A stretch of DNA of 64,000 nt from Paenibacillus aurantius (lineage in GTDB: Bacteria; Bacillota; Bacilli; Paenibacillales; NBRC-103111). Under the pieces are notes generated by a model, which saw only the letters and a program-made list of their open reading frames with translations, ran no database searches and was not told the origin of the DNA. Every line of letters begins with the position of its first letter. Positions within the stretch are counted from its first letter, which is position 1. Made by a program: the position numbers and the translations under genes. The stretch spans positions 4,035,913-4,099,912 of the forward strand of contig NZ_CP130318.1 of the NCBI RefSeq assembly GCF_032268605.1. The letters are read 5' to 3'. Of this stretch, positions 44,276 to 53,363 are shown piece by piece.

Positions 44276-45700
44276 TTATTGCTTCGGTTTCCGCAAGAAA
44301 AGCAGTGCAAGGAGCGCGCCTGCGACTGAAGCGATCGCCGCCCCGATGAACGCCGCATGGAAGCCGGTATTCAGTGCGGCGATTTGCTCTGCCCCTTTTT
44401 CAAGCTGCCCGCCTGTCCAGGAGGCTGCCACTGCAGACATAATGGCAAGACCAATCGCCGAACCGATCTGATAGCTTGTATTGGCGATCCCTGATGCTAG
44501 GCCCGTTTCTTCCGGCTTTGCCCCTGACATCGAAGCAATAGTGCCGGGGATGAAGGCAAGCGCCATTCCCAATGCACCCAGCAAAGACGCTGGAAGTACA
44601 TTCGCCACAAAGCTCCCATGGATCGGCGTATAGCCGGCTAACAGGAACAGAGAGCCTGTCAAAGCAAGAAACCCAATAACCAGAATGCTTTTAAAACCAA
44701 ATCGTCCGACTAAACGCCCCGTTAATCCGATCATGACAACCATGACGAGAACCGTCATGGGGACAAGTGCTACGCCGCCAGCAAATGCTGAGAACCGCAA
44801 TACTTGCTGCAAATACAAATTCAAGAAGAACCATAACGGAATCCATGCACCTGCCAGCAGGCCAAAAGCAAGGTTGCCGGCAAGTAAGTTCGGCGCGGCA
44901 AATATGCCAAGCGGGATAAGAGGCTCTCTTTTTACTTTTTGAATCACAAAGAATACGAGTAACAGCAACGCGGCAATGAGAAGCAAGGTAAGCGTCTGGA
45001 CGGATCCCCATCCAACTTGCTCAGCCGTAACAATAGCATAAACAGCGAGGATAAGCGCCGCTGTGATCGCCAGCGATCCGATAACATCAACGCTCCCCAT
45101 CTGACGTTCTCCGGCTGGAAGGACCCTCATGCTATAAATCAGTGCGAATATCCCTACCGGGATATTGATGAGGAATGTCCAGTTCCAGCTGAGCCATTCG
45201 GTAATGACACCGCCAAGAAACACACCTGCCGTACCGCCAGCTGCCGCTGAGGCTCCCCAATAACCGAGCGCCTTATTCCGTTCTTTCGGGTTATGACTGA
45301 ATAAAATCATCACAATCGTTAGCGCGGCAGGCAAAATGAACGCCGATCCTAGACCCTGCAGGGCTCTACCGGCATTCATCGCTGCCTCCGACCAGGCAAG
45401 ACCGGCCAGCAAAGAAGCCATGGAAAGAATGAAAAATCCCAGCATGAACATTCTTCGCTGGCCAAACAGATCAGATAGGCGTCCGCCAAGGAGCATGAAG
45501 CCCCCCAGGAAGATGACATAGGCGTTGAAAATCCATTGGAGGCTATCTTGAGAATAGCCGAGCGCTTCCTTGATGGCCGGAAGCGCCACCCCAATAATGG
45601 ATGTATCCATAATCACCATGAATTGTGCGAGACAAAGCAAAAATAAGGCTTTCCATCTTCGTGCATCCGGCGCTGCAATTGCATTTGCTTGCGTTGACAT
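44276..45700 (-). CDS. MFS transporter, DHA2 (14-helix) family
   Basis: This 474-residue pump has motif A-like 'GGRLSDLFGQRRMFMLGF'. A motif near helix 1, 'AQFMVIMDTSIIGVALPAIK', is typical of DHA2 drug:H+ antiporters. An AGGGAGGA site precedes ATG 45700; longer starts cross the operator region. Its promoter carries a CsoR-like operator, so it seems to be part of the metal response. Whether it exports copper chelates or drugs is unknown. Confidence 0.85.
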   Translation of the reverse strand: MSTQANAIAAPDARRWKALFLLCLAQFMVIMDTSIIGVALPAIKEALGYSQDSLQWIFNAYVIFLGGFMLLGGRLSDLFGQRRMFMLGFFILSMASLLAGLAWSEAAMNAGRALQGLGSAFILPAALTIVMILFSHNPKERNKALGYWGASAAAGGTAGVFLGGVITEWLSWNWTFLINIPVGIFALIYSMRVLPAGERQMGSVDVIGSLAITAALILAVYAIVTAEQVGWGSVQTLTLLLIAALLLLVFFVIQKVKREPLIPLGIFAAPNLLAGNLAFGLLAGAWIPLWFFLNLYLQQVLRFSAFAGGVALVPMTVLVMVVMIGLTGRLVGRFGFKSILVIGFLALTGSLFLLAGYTPIHGSFVANVLPASLLGALGMALAFIPGTIASMSGAKPEETGLASGIANTSYQIGSAIGLAIMSAVAASWTGGQLEKGAEQIAALNTGFHAAFIGAAIASVAGALLALLFLRKPKQ

Positions 45701-45755
45701 GTTTGATTTCCTCCCTTGCTGAACTATTGAATGGAATTCGACTTCAATAAAAATA

Positions 45756-45776
45756 GTATAGCCCCCTACCCTATAT
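45756..45776. promoter_or_regulatory. Candidate CsoR-family operator at MFS promoter
   Basis: TATAGCCCCCTACCCTATAT matches the site at 44204 in 17 consecutive or near-consecutive bases. It lies about 60 bases before the MFS start. Confidence 0.6.
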
Positions 45777-45833
45777 GTCAAGAAGATTTTTCCATCCATT
45801 TTTGTACGGAGCCAGGTACCTCCAGCAGCAAAA

Positions 45834-45877
45834 TAAAAACGGCTAACCTATTGTTCCGGTTTAGCCGTTTTTATTTT
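45834..45877. terminator. Bidirectional terminator after tetR
   Basis: AAAAACGGCTAACC and GGTTTAGCCGTTTTT flank a ten-base loop. It lies 78 bases after the tetR stop. Confidence 0.75.
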
Positions 45878-45954
45878 GGCTGGCATATCCCTCGTCATGT
45901 CTCTTCTACCTTCGTTATATCCTTAACCATGTCCCGCGAAATGAATACCTTCCG

Positions 45955-46539
45955 TTACCCGCGATGGTTGTCCGGAGCGAGCTGCTTCTCCAAGAGCAGC
46001 TCCGCGGCCTTCCGGAAAGACTCCGGATCATAATCGGTCTTATCCAGGTAACTCTTCATGACGAATCCGTCATACAACATCCTCAGCTGCGCAGCCAGCT
46101 CCTTGGGCTGACGTACCCCGCTTTCCCTTGCAAGCTCTTGAACCCGAGACCAGAAGCTCCTCTGAATGTCCAGCAATTTAACGTGTGCGGGGTGATCCGG
46201 ATCCGGGAATTCGACTGCTGCGTTCAAGAACGGACACCCCCGGTAATCCGGCTTCCCCATCTTTTCGGTCACGTCGTGAATAAGGGTGACGAGCTGTTCC
46301 TTAGGGTCGCCCGGATACAGTTGCCTCAGTTTTTCCAGCTTTTCTACTTTTAGTTCATCTCGGGATTCGAGATAAGCAACCGCCAGATCATCCTTCGTCG
46401 CGAAGTTTCGATAGAAGCTTGCCTTGGCAACGCCGGATTCCTTGATAATCCGATCGATGCCGACCGCCCGTATGCCCTCCATGTAAAACAATTCGGAGGC
46501 GACCCGCAGTATACGATCTCTAGCAGATTCTTTATTCAT
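45955..46539 (-). CDS. TetR/AcrR-family repressor
   Basis: This 194-residue repressor has an N-terminal helix-turn-helix ('GIDRIIKESGVAKASFYRNF' at about 27-46) and a C-terminal ligand domain ('YRGCPFLNAAVEFPDPDHP', the pattern of TetR proteins with a C-terminal YcdC-like fold). GAGGAGGGG lies before the ATG. It is divergent from a DHA2 pump with palindromes between them, so it most likely represses the pump until a drug or electrophile binds. Confidence 0.9.
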   Translation of the reverse strand: MNKESARDRILRVASELFYMEGIRAVGIDRIIKESGVAKASFYRNFATKDDLAVAYLESRDELKVEKLEKLRQLYPGDPKEQLVTLIHDVTEKMGKPDYRGCPFLNAAVEFPDPDHPAHVKLLDIQRSFWSRVQELARESGVRQPKELAAQLRMLYDGFVMKSYLDKTDYDPESFRKAAELLLEKQLAPDNHRG

Positions 46540-46575
46540 CCCCGACCCCTCCTCTATAGGTTGGAAAAAATTGTG

Positions 46576-46604
46576 TTGACGCCAGACAGATCTGTCTGTA
46601 TCAT
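46576..46604 (+). promoter_or_regulatory. MFS promoter with TetR operator filling the spacer
   Basis: TTGACG (46576-46581) and TATCAT (46599-46604) are 17 bases apart. The perfect 16-base palindrome CAGACAGATCTGTCTG (46583-46598) occupies the spacer. Repressor bound there would directly block RNA polymerase. Confidence 0.75.
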
Positions 46605-46615
46605 TTCATCATAAA

Positions 46616-46631
46616 GAGACAGACCTGTCTC
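46616..46631. promoter_or_regulatory. Second TetR operator
   Basis: GAGACAGACCTGTCTC is a near-palindrome sharing the AGACAG/CTGTCT half sites with the first operator. It lies 33 bases downstream, around the start of transcription. Confidence 0.65.
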
Positions 46632-46696
46632 CCCCATTGTATGAAATTCTCTCGCCTCCTGTCAATCGAGCGAGTAATGAGAAAGGGGAACATTCT

Positions 46697-48163
46697 ATGT
46701 CCAATTCACTTTCGGACGCTTCCGCCCAGTTGGTGCGGACTCGCGTCCCCGTCTCCAAAGGAGACGAACGCAGATCGCGTCTGATGCTGCCGGCTCTGCT
46801 TTTGCCTGTATTTATGGCAGTGTCGAACGTGTTTATCGTGAACGTAGCCACGCCTTCGATCCAGAAAGGGCTCGGAGCCAGCTTCGCCGATGTACAATTC
46901 CTGCTTACCGGGTATACTCTGACGTTCGCCGTGCTGTTGATTATCGGTGCCCGGCTGGGCGATCGGTTTGGACGCCGGAAAATGCTGTTCATTGGAGTGG
47001 CCTTATTCACGATCGCTTCTCTGTTATGCGGCCTGTCTGCCCAAGTCCCTATGCTCATTGCGTCGCGCGTCTTGCAGGGCGTCGGCGCCGCTCTGTTTAT
47101 GCCGCAGGTTTTATCCCTCATTCAAGCCAATTATACTCCGGAACGTCGAGGTGCGATCTTCGGCATGTATGGAGCGACCCAGGGAATCGCGGCGACGGCC
47201 GGGCAGATAATCGGCGGGATGCTGCTCCGCATGAATCTGTGGGATCTGGATTGGAGGGCGGTGTTCCTGATCAGTGTCCTGGTCGGGGCTTTAATCCTAA
47301 CCCTGATCCCGTTTATTCCGGAATCCGGCTCGCCGGATCGTGCCGGACAGGATTGGATGGGAGCCGCACTCGCCGCTGCCGGCTTGTTGATGCTCGTCTA
47401 TCCGCTCGTGCAGGGACAGCGTGAAGGATGGCCCGCCGGTCTCGTCGTCAGCTTGCTCTTGTCGGCCCCTGTGTTGGTTTTGTTCGCCTGGTACGAACGG
47501 CGACTGCTGCGCCGCGGCCAGCTCCCCTTTATGAATGTCGATCTCTTTAGACATAAGGTGTTTACGTCCGGCATTCTCATCGTGCTGCTGTTGATGTCGT
47601 CGCAGGGCGCCTTCTTCCTTGTCGCCGCCTACATGCTTCAGCTTGGACTTCATTTCTCGGCTCTGCAGGCAGGTCTTGTAATCGGGTCAATGGGAATGGG
47701 CTATTTCCTCGCATCGCTGTTCTCTTCCCGAGTCGCTGCGAAGCTTGGAGCCCACGTGCTGACCTTCGGTTCCATCTTGACGACAGCCGGTTACCTGCTG
47801 CTTAGCTGGGCGGTCCGAACGACCGGAGTTTCATCCGATATCGGCGTGTGGTTCCCGGCTCTAGCTGCGCTCGGCATCGGTCAAGGCTTCGTCGCCGCGC
47901 CACTGACTAATATCGTTTTGGCGAAAATCCGCACAACGGACATCGGCTCCGCATCCGGTGTCATGACAACCAGCATACAGATCGCCTCTACGGTCGGAAT
48001 CGCCCTGATCGGCATCGTTTGGCTTAGCGCTCTAGAAGCCCGCACCGGTTCGGTCTCCGCCTATCCCGACGCGTTTACCATTTCTCTATATGTGCTTGCC
48101 GCCGCCAGTGCGCTCATCCTGCCGCTCGCCTTGATGCTGGCGGGGCGAAACGGAGCCCGTTGA
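46697..48163 (+). CDS. MFS drug-efflux transporter, DHA2 (14-helix) family
   Basis: This 488-residue pump has 'VSNVFIVNVATPSIQKGLGA' in helix 1 and motif A 'GARLGDRFGRRKMLFIGVAL'. Motif C-like 'LIASRVLQGVGAALFMPQVL' lies in helices 4-5. About 14 hydrophobic segments run to the C-terminus. ATG 46697 follows GAAAGGGG; the longer frame overlaps the operator region. It is divergent from and probably repressed by the TetR protein. Confidence 0.9.
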   Translation: MSNSLSDASAQLVRTRVPVSKGDERRSRLMLPALLLPVFMAVSNVFIVNVATPSIQKGLGASFADVQFLLTGYTLTFAVLLIIGARLGDRFGRRKMLFIGVALFTIASLLCGLSAQVPMLIASRVLQGVGAALFMPQVLSLIQANYTPERRGAIFGMYGATQGIAATAGQIIGGMLLRMNLWDLDWRAVFLISVLVGALILTLIPFIPESGSPDRAGQDWMGAALAAAGLLMLVYPLVQGQREGWPAGLVVSLLLSAPVLVLFAWYERRLLRRGQLPFMNVDLFRHKVFTSGILIVLLLMSSQGAFFLVAAYMLQLGLHFSALQAGLVIGSMGMGYFLASLFSSRVAAKLGAHVLTFGSILTTAGYLLLSWAVRTTGVSSDIGVWFPALAALGIGQGFVAAPLTNIVLAKIRTTDIGSASGVMTTSIQIASTVGIALIGIVWLSALEARTGSVSAYPDAFTISLYVLAAASALILPLALMLAGRNGAR

Positions 48164-48250
48164 TCTTGAAAGAGAATCTTATTAAGAAGATCAAGGAATT
48201 CACCCCAGCCTGGTTACAAGCCAAAGAAGTGAACGAATATATCCCGTAAT

Positions 48251-48303
48251 GAAAAATCGCCTGACACCGCTAATTCGCAATGGGCGGTGCAGGCGATCTT
48301 TAT
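48251..48303 (-). terminator. Terminator, copy 2 of a repeated hairpin
   Basis: ATCGCCTG and CAGGCGAT arms with inner CACCGC/GCGGTG stem. On the minus strand it ends in ATTTTTC after the sulfatase stop. It is about 85% identical by eye to the hairpin at 11478-11535. Confidence 0.7.
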
Positions 48304-48309
48304 GTAAAA

Positions 48310-49755
48310 TTAACACATTCCGGTCTCTCCCGGCCCGTTCGGTCCAATGGGGAGAAAACGGAACATTCCATAGTGAGTTTCACCTAAAGAGTGGTCTCCC
48401 AAGCGATGCACCCGGCTCCACATTCGGCTTACCATTGCTTTCAGTATGGGCTCATACTCCTCCAGGCCGGCAAGGTTGTTCATCTCGTCCGGATCGGCGC
48501 ATAAGTCATAAAGTTCATCAAAGTCGAAGCCGTTGAACACGTATTTATACCGGTCAAACCATACGAGACGCTGGCTGTAGCCGAGCCGCTGGCCGAAAAA
48601 TTCCGCGTATCCCTCCTGCCAATACGCAGACACTTCCTCGTGGCCGATTTCCTCTCGAAGAAGCGGCACAAGAGAGCGCCCCTGGCCATCCATTTCCTGC
48701 AGTTCCGCCGTCTCGATTATCGTCGGGGCAAGATCAACCAGACTGACAACCGCCGATGAGACTCTTCCCGGCGATTTAACGCCGGCTCCGGCTAGGATCA
48801 AGGGAATTCGGTAAACCTCCTCGTAAGGAGTGACTCCCTTTAGAAACAAGCCATGGTCCCCTAACATATCCCCGTGATCCGATGTATAAACAATGAGCGT
48901 GTTCTCAAGCTGGTCCGTTTCCTTCAAAGCCTGTATGATTCTGCCTACCTGTTCGTCGACGAGCGTGCACATCGCATAATAACAAGCTATGGCTTCTTTT
49001 ATTTGATCATCCGAGAGGGGCTCCCATACCGACTGCAATCTTCTCAGGATACGGGGTTTATCCGTTAACGGATCCCGGCGGCTGGACGGAAGTAGAATAT
49101 CCTCTTGTCGATAGGAGTCAAAAAAAGATTTTGCCGCTATATACGGGTCGTGCGGCTCCTTCACGCTGATGACGGCGGCCCAAGGTGCAGACCGGTCTTG
49201 CTGACTTCTTATAAATTCGATTCCCTTGCTGTAGAGAAAATAAGGTTCGGAAGCTTCTGCAGGCTCATCGCAAATACCGTAATGCACGACCGAATGATAT
49301 CCCTGTTTAACAAGAGTATGCTGATGCAGAAGGTGTGGCTTTCTCGGAAGACCCAGCGATTCGCGGTACTTGATATATTCTTCCGATTGACAGGAAAGGG
49401 AGATGTCGAATCCGAAGGCATGAGGGTTATCCGAGCGTTCAATATGCCATTTGCCAAAATAGCCCGTATGATAGCCGGCCTGCTTCAAAACCTGCGACCA
49501 CATCGGAAAGCCGGGCTGAAGGTCTGCGCGGTAGCTGGGCACATTATGCGTCACATCGACCATGCCGTGGCGGCTCGGATAGAGACCTGTCATCAGGCTG
49601 GCCCTTGCTGGCGAACAGATCGGATTAGGAGTGTAAGCGCGAGTAAAACGCACCCCTGATTTTGCTAAAAGATCGAGGTTTGGGGTTCGACATACGGTGC
49701 TTTTCTCAATCGTGTCGGCTCTTTGCTGGTCAGTGATCAAAAGGAGAATATTCAT
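48310..49755 (-). CDS. Sulfatase (type I, formylglycine-dependent)
   Basis: This 481-residue sulfatase has 'LLLITDQQRADTI' at the start and the formylglycine motif C-S-P-A-R at Cys47. 'GYFGKWHIERSD' and the metal motif 'YTSDHGDMLGDHG' follow. It has no signal peptide, so it is cytoplasmic. It lies 32 kb from the sulfatase/ABC locus, alone, but ends at the same repeated hairpin as the sulfatase at 10097. The ATG at 49755 has only a weak GGTGA/GAGAA site. Confidence 0.88.
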   Translation of the reverse strand: MNILLLITDQQRADTIEKSTVCRTPNLDLLAKSGVRFTRAYTPNPICSPARASLMTGLYPSRHGMVDVTHNVPSYRADLQPGFPMWSQVLKQAGYHTGYFGKWHIERSDNPHAFGFDISLSCQSEEYIKYRESLGLPRKPHLLHQHTLVKQGYHSVVHYGICDEPAEASEPYFLYSKGIEFIRSQQDRSAPWAAVISVKEPHDPYIAAKSFFDSYRQEDILLPSSRRDPLTDKPRILRRLQSVWEPLSDDQIKEAIACYYAMCTLVDEQVGRIIQALKETDQLENTLIVYTSDHGDMLGDHGLFLKGVTPYEEVYRIPLILAGAGVKSPGRVSSAVVSLVDLAPTIIETAELQEMDGQGRSLVPLLREEIGHEEVSAYWQEGYAEFFGQRLGYSQRLVWFDRYKYVFNGFDFDELYDLCADPDEMNNLAGLEEYEPILKAMVSRMWSRVHRLGDHSLGETHYGMFRFLPIGPNGPGETGMC

Positions 49756-49981
49756 TGTTCTCGATCACCAGCTAAATCCACCTTTCGGGACCGCTGATTA
49801 CTCCTTTCTCTGATAAAATAAAGCTGGCCAGCTTAAGCGGCGGCTGCGGATAAGACAAGCGGACTTCCGGCCTCGCCGCTGGATGTCGAACCATGGCGTT
49901 CCTGAAAGAATACTTCCATGCTGCTCCTCAAAATCCTTTCTCCGTACAACATCTCAATCTTTTTCCTTTTATTTAAAAGGT

Positions 49982-51004
49982 TTAATGATCCCGATACAAA
50001 TTGATTAGATCTTTCAATGCCGCTGCAGCTGCCCCTCGAGGACTGGAGGAACCCCCCAGCACACAAACTTCCCCCATGGTATCCGTTTGGAAAACGATAC
50101 CTTTATTGGTATCGTCAACGGCGGCCAACAGATGACCGGGACCGATTTCCATAGGAGCGATGCTAATGTGAACGTTCCCCTCCTGTTTATGTGCTCTGGC
50201 AAGAAGCTTGTATTTCATCCCTCTTCCTTTAGCTCCAGCTATTTGCTCTTTGGTTACTTGATCAATCCCCTGGATCGACAGATCCTTCAGCGAATAATGA
50301 GTGCCAAGTAAATCATTAGATAATAAGAGAATTTTACAAGCACTATCGATCCCTTTTACATCCAAATCCGGATTGGTTTCCGCGATGCCCTTCTGCTGGG
50401 CCGTTAGCAAGGCTTCTTCAAAAGAAAGACCATCTTCCTGCATGCGGGTTAAGATATAATTAGTCGTCCCGTTAAGGATCCCTTCGATCCCCACGATTTC
50501 GCTGCCGGCTAAACTGATTTCACCAATATCCTTTGTTGGCAAGGCGGCGGCCGTTGCCCCGCTATATTTTACTCTCACCTTGTTGGCTTTGGCCGCCTCG
50601 AAAACCGTATCATACCGTGCCACAAGCGCACCTTTGGAAATGGCTATAACATCCATCCGATTACGGAATGCTGTCATGATGTGGGTAAAACCCGGCTCGC
50701 CCCTCTCTACATCCGTAGGGGCAGCTTCTACCAATACATCCGCTTTCCCATAACGGGTCGTAAGTGGCATGTGAAAGTTTCGAGCATAATCCGCTAGCGA
50801 TTGGGACCCCGGCCTGGCTTCAGACAGACTATCGAGGCGTAGTCCTTCCTCCGAACCAATAAAACCATCCCGTCCTCCTACCGCTACCAGCCGTAATTCA
50901 AGATTGTAGTTCTCTTTAATCCTTTCGGATTTCTCTTTTATAAGACGAATAAATTCTCGGCCTACGGTGCCAAAACCGGTTAATACAATTCTTATTTGGC
51001 GCAT
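49982..51004 (-). CDS. hom: Homoserine dehydrogenase
   Basis: This 340-residue NAD(P)-dependent enzyme converts aspartate semialdehyde to homoserine. The Rossmann motif is 'IVLTGFGTVGREFIRLI'. The catalytic region includes 'LNGTTNYILTRMQEDGLSFE' and 'GIAETNPDLDVKGIDSACK', with the Lys proton relay. It lacks the C-terminal ACT domain of the usual 430-residue form, so threonine feedback is probably absent. ATG 51004 follows GGGGGA. It is single, not linked to thrBC. The 226-base gap to the sulfatase holds nothing recognisable. Confidence 0.9.
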   Translation of the reverse strand: MRQIRIVLTGFGTVGREFIRLIKEKSERIKENYNLELRLVAVGGRDGFIGSEEGLRLDSLSEARPGSQSLADYARNFHMPLTTRYGKADVLVEAAPTDVERGEPGFTHIMTAFRNRMDVIAISKGALVARYDTVFEAAKANKVRVKYSGATAAALPTKDIGEISLAGSEIVGIEGILNGTTNYILTRMQEDGLSFEEALLTAQQKGIAETNPDLDVKGIDSACKILLLSNDLLGTHYSLKDLSIQGIDQVTKEQIAGAKGRGMKYKLLARAHKQEGNVHISIAPMEIGPGHLLAAVDDTNKGIVFQTDTMGEVCVLGGSSSPRGAAAAALKDLINLYRDH

Positions 51005-51126
51005 GTCCAATCCCCCGTTAGTATGAAACTTTGAAAAATCGATTCCCCTACCTTATCATGGATAAAAATAACATAAAAAAGCTTTGTAGAATATAGAAGT
51101 GACTACGATGGTTTAGGAGGGAAATG

Positions 51127-51234
51127 ATGACTAAAAAACAGATCTTGATTGGGGGAATTGTTCTAACTGCGATTCTGATTCTGTACCAAATTTATTCATG
51201 GTATTCTTTTTTAAAGGACTGGTCAAATTTTTAA
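51127..51234 (+). CDS. Small single-pass membrane protein, 35 residues (hypothetical)
   Basis: The ATG follows AGGAGG by six bases. The peptide is 'MTKKQILIGGIVLTAILILY' followed by a Tyr/Trp-rich tail ending 'KDWSNF': one basic N-terminus and one membrane helix. It is divergent from hom. A longer minus-strand frame overlaps it, so it is uncertain. Confidence 0.45.
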   Translation: MTKKQILIGGIVLTAILILYQIYSWYSFLKDWSNF

Positions 51235-51399
51235 AACCAGCCGAACCCGTCCCAGTCGGATCCCCCGCGAAACTGGCGGCATAATAAGGGCGGGAGCAGT
51301 AGACCTGATGCTTGATGATTGTTGATTGTGATGGCCTAATAGGCTCCATAATTCCACCATTCGAACACAAGCAAAAAAAGAACGCGGCGTACAGCAATG

Positions 51400-51565
51400 T
51401 GTGGCGTCATTATTATTGAGAAAAATGGATTGAAAATCGTTGATTTATCAATCTGCTTTTTCATATTTAATGAGAAGAGAAAAAGTAAATTTGAATAAAA
51501 ATTCGTCCTTTTCATAAATAATGCGAAAAACCGTATTTTAAGTTATGCATTATTTATGCAAAAAA
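51400..51565. repeat. Four direct repeats resembling a transposon end
   Basis: Four 18-base motifs run in the same direction: CATTATTATTGAGAAAAA (51408), CATATTTAATGAGAAGAG (51462), CATAAATAATGCGAAAAA (51513) and CATTATTTATGCAAAAAA (51548). A possible terminus TGTGGCG starts at 51400. Multiple spaced transposase-binding sites with a TGT end are typical of Tn7/Tn552-type elements, and a TniB pseudogene lies next to it. The remaining 51235-51740 sequence is AT-rich without genes. Confidence 0.55.
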
Positions 51566-51740
51566 GTGTATAAAGTTTTTCGCTTACCGCTCACTACCTA
51601 AACAAAAAAATACTTAACTAATGACTCATAAAGTCACAGTTAAGTACTTAAATAATGCAATTACTGAAATTTACTTATAATGCTAGATTAAATAGAATTT
51701 CTTCGACTTTCTTCTAATAAGATGTTGTTCATCTAGCATG

Positions 51741-52590
51741 TCAAAATCTATTTTTAAAATTTTGTGAGCTATTAAGCAAATTACAAGCTTTATTTATGTG
51801 CCACTCTGTAAGTCGGTCCTCTTCAAAAGCCAATATAGTTGCTTTAATTATTATCTCTTTAGTGTAACCTGGGAGTCCGCCCGACGTGAGATACAATTTT
51901 TCGGCTGCTTTTTGATCCGTAAGACATGACTTTTCGGAGAAAGGCAAGCAAGAATCAATTGCTTGAAGAAATATGTCATACTCATCTTCATCTAATGGAG
52001 ACAATGTTACCCTAGATAGAATCCTACTAGCGAATGTTTCATTATGAACTGGTAATTTATTAGAAATTTCTAAACCAGAAAAAATAACTGAAACCTGTAT
52101 AGCGTCAAGTAGAATTCTAAGCCATTCGACGGAATCTCTATGTATTCTTAGAGTAGTAGCATCGAAAAGATGCTCAATATAATCGAGCATAATCATTTCA
52201 ATACCAAGTTGTGTAATTGACTCAACAACTTTGTTTGTCATTGATGATAAAAAGAGAGATTATTACGATAATTAACATCCATTTGTTCTAATAGACTTAT
52301 GGCTAATTGCCTTGGTTTTGCTGAAGTGGCAATTTCAAAAAAAGTATTGGAAAAACTGAATCACTGATACATTTCTCCAAATACTTGTTTTTGTAAAAAG
52401 ACAAAAGAGTTGATTTTCCAGTACCTGCCTGAGGTTCCAGTCAACAAAAGATTGCTAGGACATCCAATTATTGAGGATTCATGGCACTCAGAAATAGCGT
52501 CAAATACTTTCCTAAATTCGAAATAAATCACTTGATATAGCTATCAACGTTTTCCCCGCCTTTATATCGTACTTATTTAGTTCAATTACA
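51741..52590 (-). pseudogene. TniB/TnsC-type transposon ATPase, frameshifted
   Basis: The intact C-terminal part (166 codons from 52241) carries 'MLDYIEHLFD' at the Walker B position, 'LRILLDAIQVSVIFSGLEI' and 'RVTLSPLDEDEYDIFLQAI', as in TniB. Upstream, in other frames, the Walker A 'LLLTGTSGTGKSTLLSFYK' and 'EIATSAKPRQLAISLLEQM' are still readable. At least two frameshifts and an altered Walker B acidic pair show that it is dead. TniA transposase and TniQ are absent. Confidence 0.72.
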
Positions 52591-52929
52591 TCCAAGTGTT
52601 CCCACAAATTAATCTTTTAAACTTGGTTTGCTTTTAAAATGAATATGTAAATTGCCTAATCCTCTGTTTATTTAATTTTCTTGGGGTTATACTTACAGCC
52701 AAATTGTTTTGTTGCCGTGATGGGTAACCTTAATGAATTCATTATTTTTCATGAATAATTGTAACTTAACCCATAAAATTGCCGATTTTGCATACTTATG
52801 CTTCCGATTGACCATGGCAAAATTATGCTTCCAATATTTAAAAAACCTTGATATATAAGCATTTTTAACAAACCACCTCGCACTTTACACCGGGCAGTGA
52901 AGAAATAGGAAAGATCACCAACACTGAAT
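52591..52929. other. AT-rich gap, no recognisable gene
   Basis: Only short unsupported frames occur here. It lies where a transposase gene (tniA) would be expected upstream of tniB, but I see no DDE-type motif on either strand. Confidence 0.5.
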
Positions 52930-53282
52930 AATGAACAGCTCGGCTCCGTTAATGCTAACACGATGACTTCCTAGGTTATAGCCATTAACGCGATGCTGAC
53001 CGTTCGGTCCTGTGGAAAAACTGCCGACCAACTTTTCACCATTGTCGATGGCAAGATCGAATTTAATTCCTGCGGGTCAACCGCTTTTCGAACCTTACAA
53101 GTGAGTTCATCGTCCAAATAACGGATACCACTCCATCCTTTGCATTCACGCAAATCCAACCCGCATTTCCGATCACATATCCAAGTTGATACATTTAGCA
53201 TTATTTCCGGCATCCAATGTCCTCCATGTTGTGGAATAAAAAAGGGAGACTCAAAATGTACATACGTATCCCGTATGTCCAA
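52930..53282 (-). pseudogene. Broken reading frame of unknown origin
   Basis: A minus-strand frame of 103 codons ('GHWMPEIMLNVSTWICDRK'...) loses protein-like character. A second frame then continues as 'GIKFDLAIDNGEKLVGSF' and 'GPNGQHRVNGYNLGSHRV'. This looks like one gene with a single-base shift near 53075. I do not recognise the family. Confidence 0.3.
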
Positions 53283-53363
53283 ATGGTCTCAATGATCAAT
53301 CGTAATTTCAGAAAATTTCCACAAGGGTAGTCAGCCACTCATAGCCGACTGTTGGTGCATCAT

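Noticed and set aside
51131-51349. Minus-strand frame starting 'MEPIRPSQSTII' with Tyr/Gly-rich coat-like middle
   Set aside because: Weak ribosome site and overlap with the better-supported plus-strand membrane peptide; kept only as an alternative.
52971-53282. TnsA or TniQ candidate
   Set aside because: No endonuclease or zinc-finger motif can be seen; retained only as a broken unknown frame.
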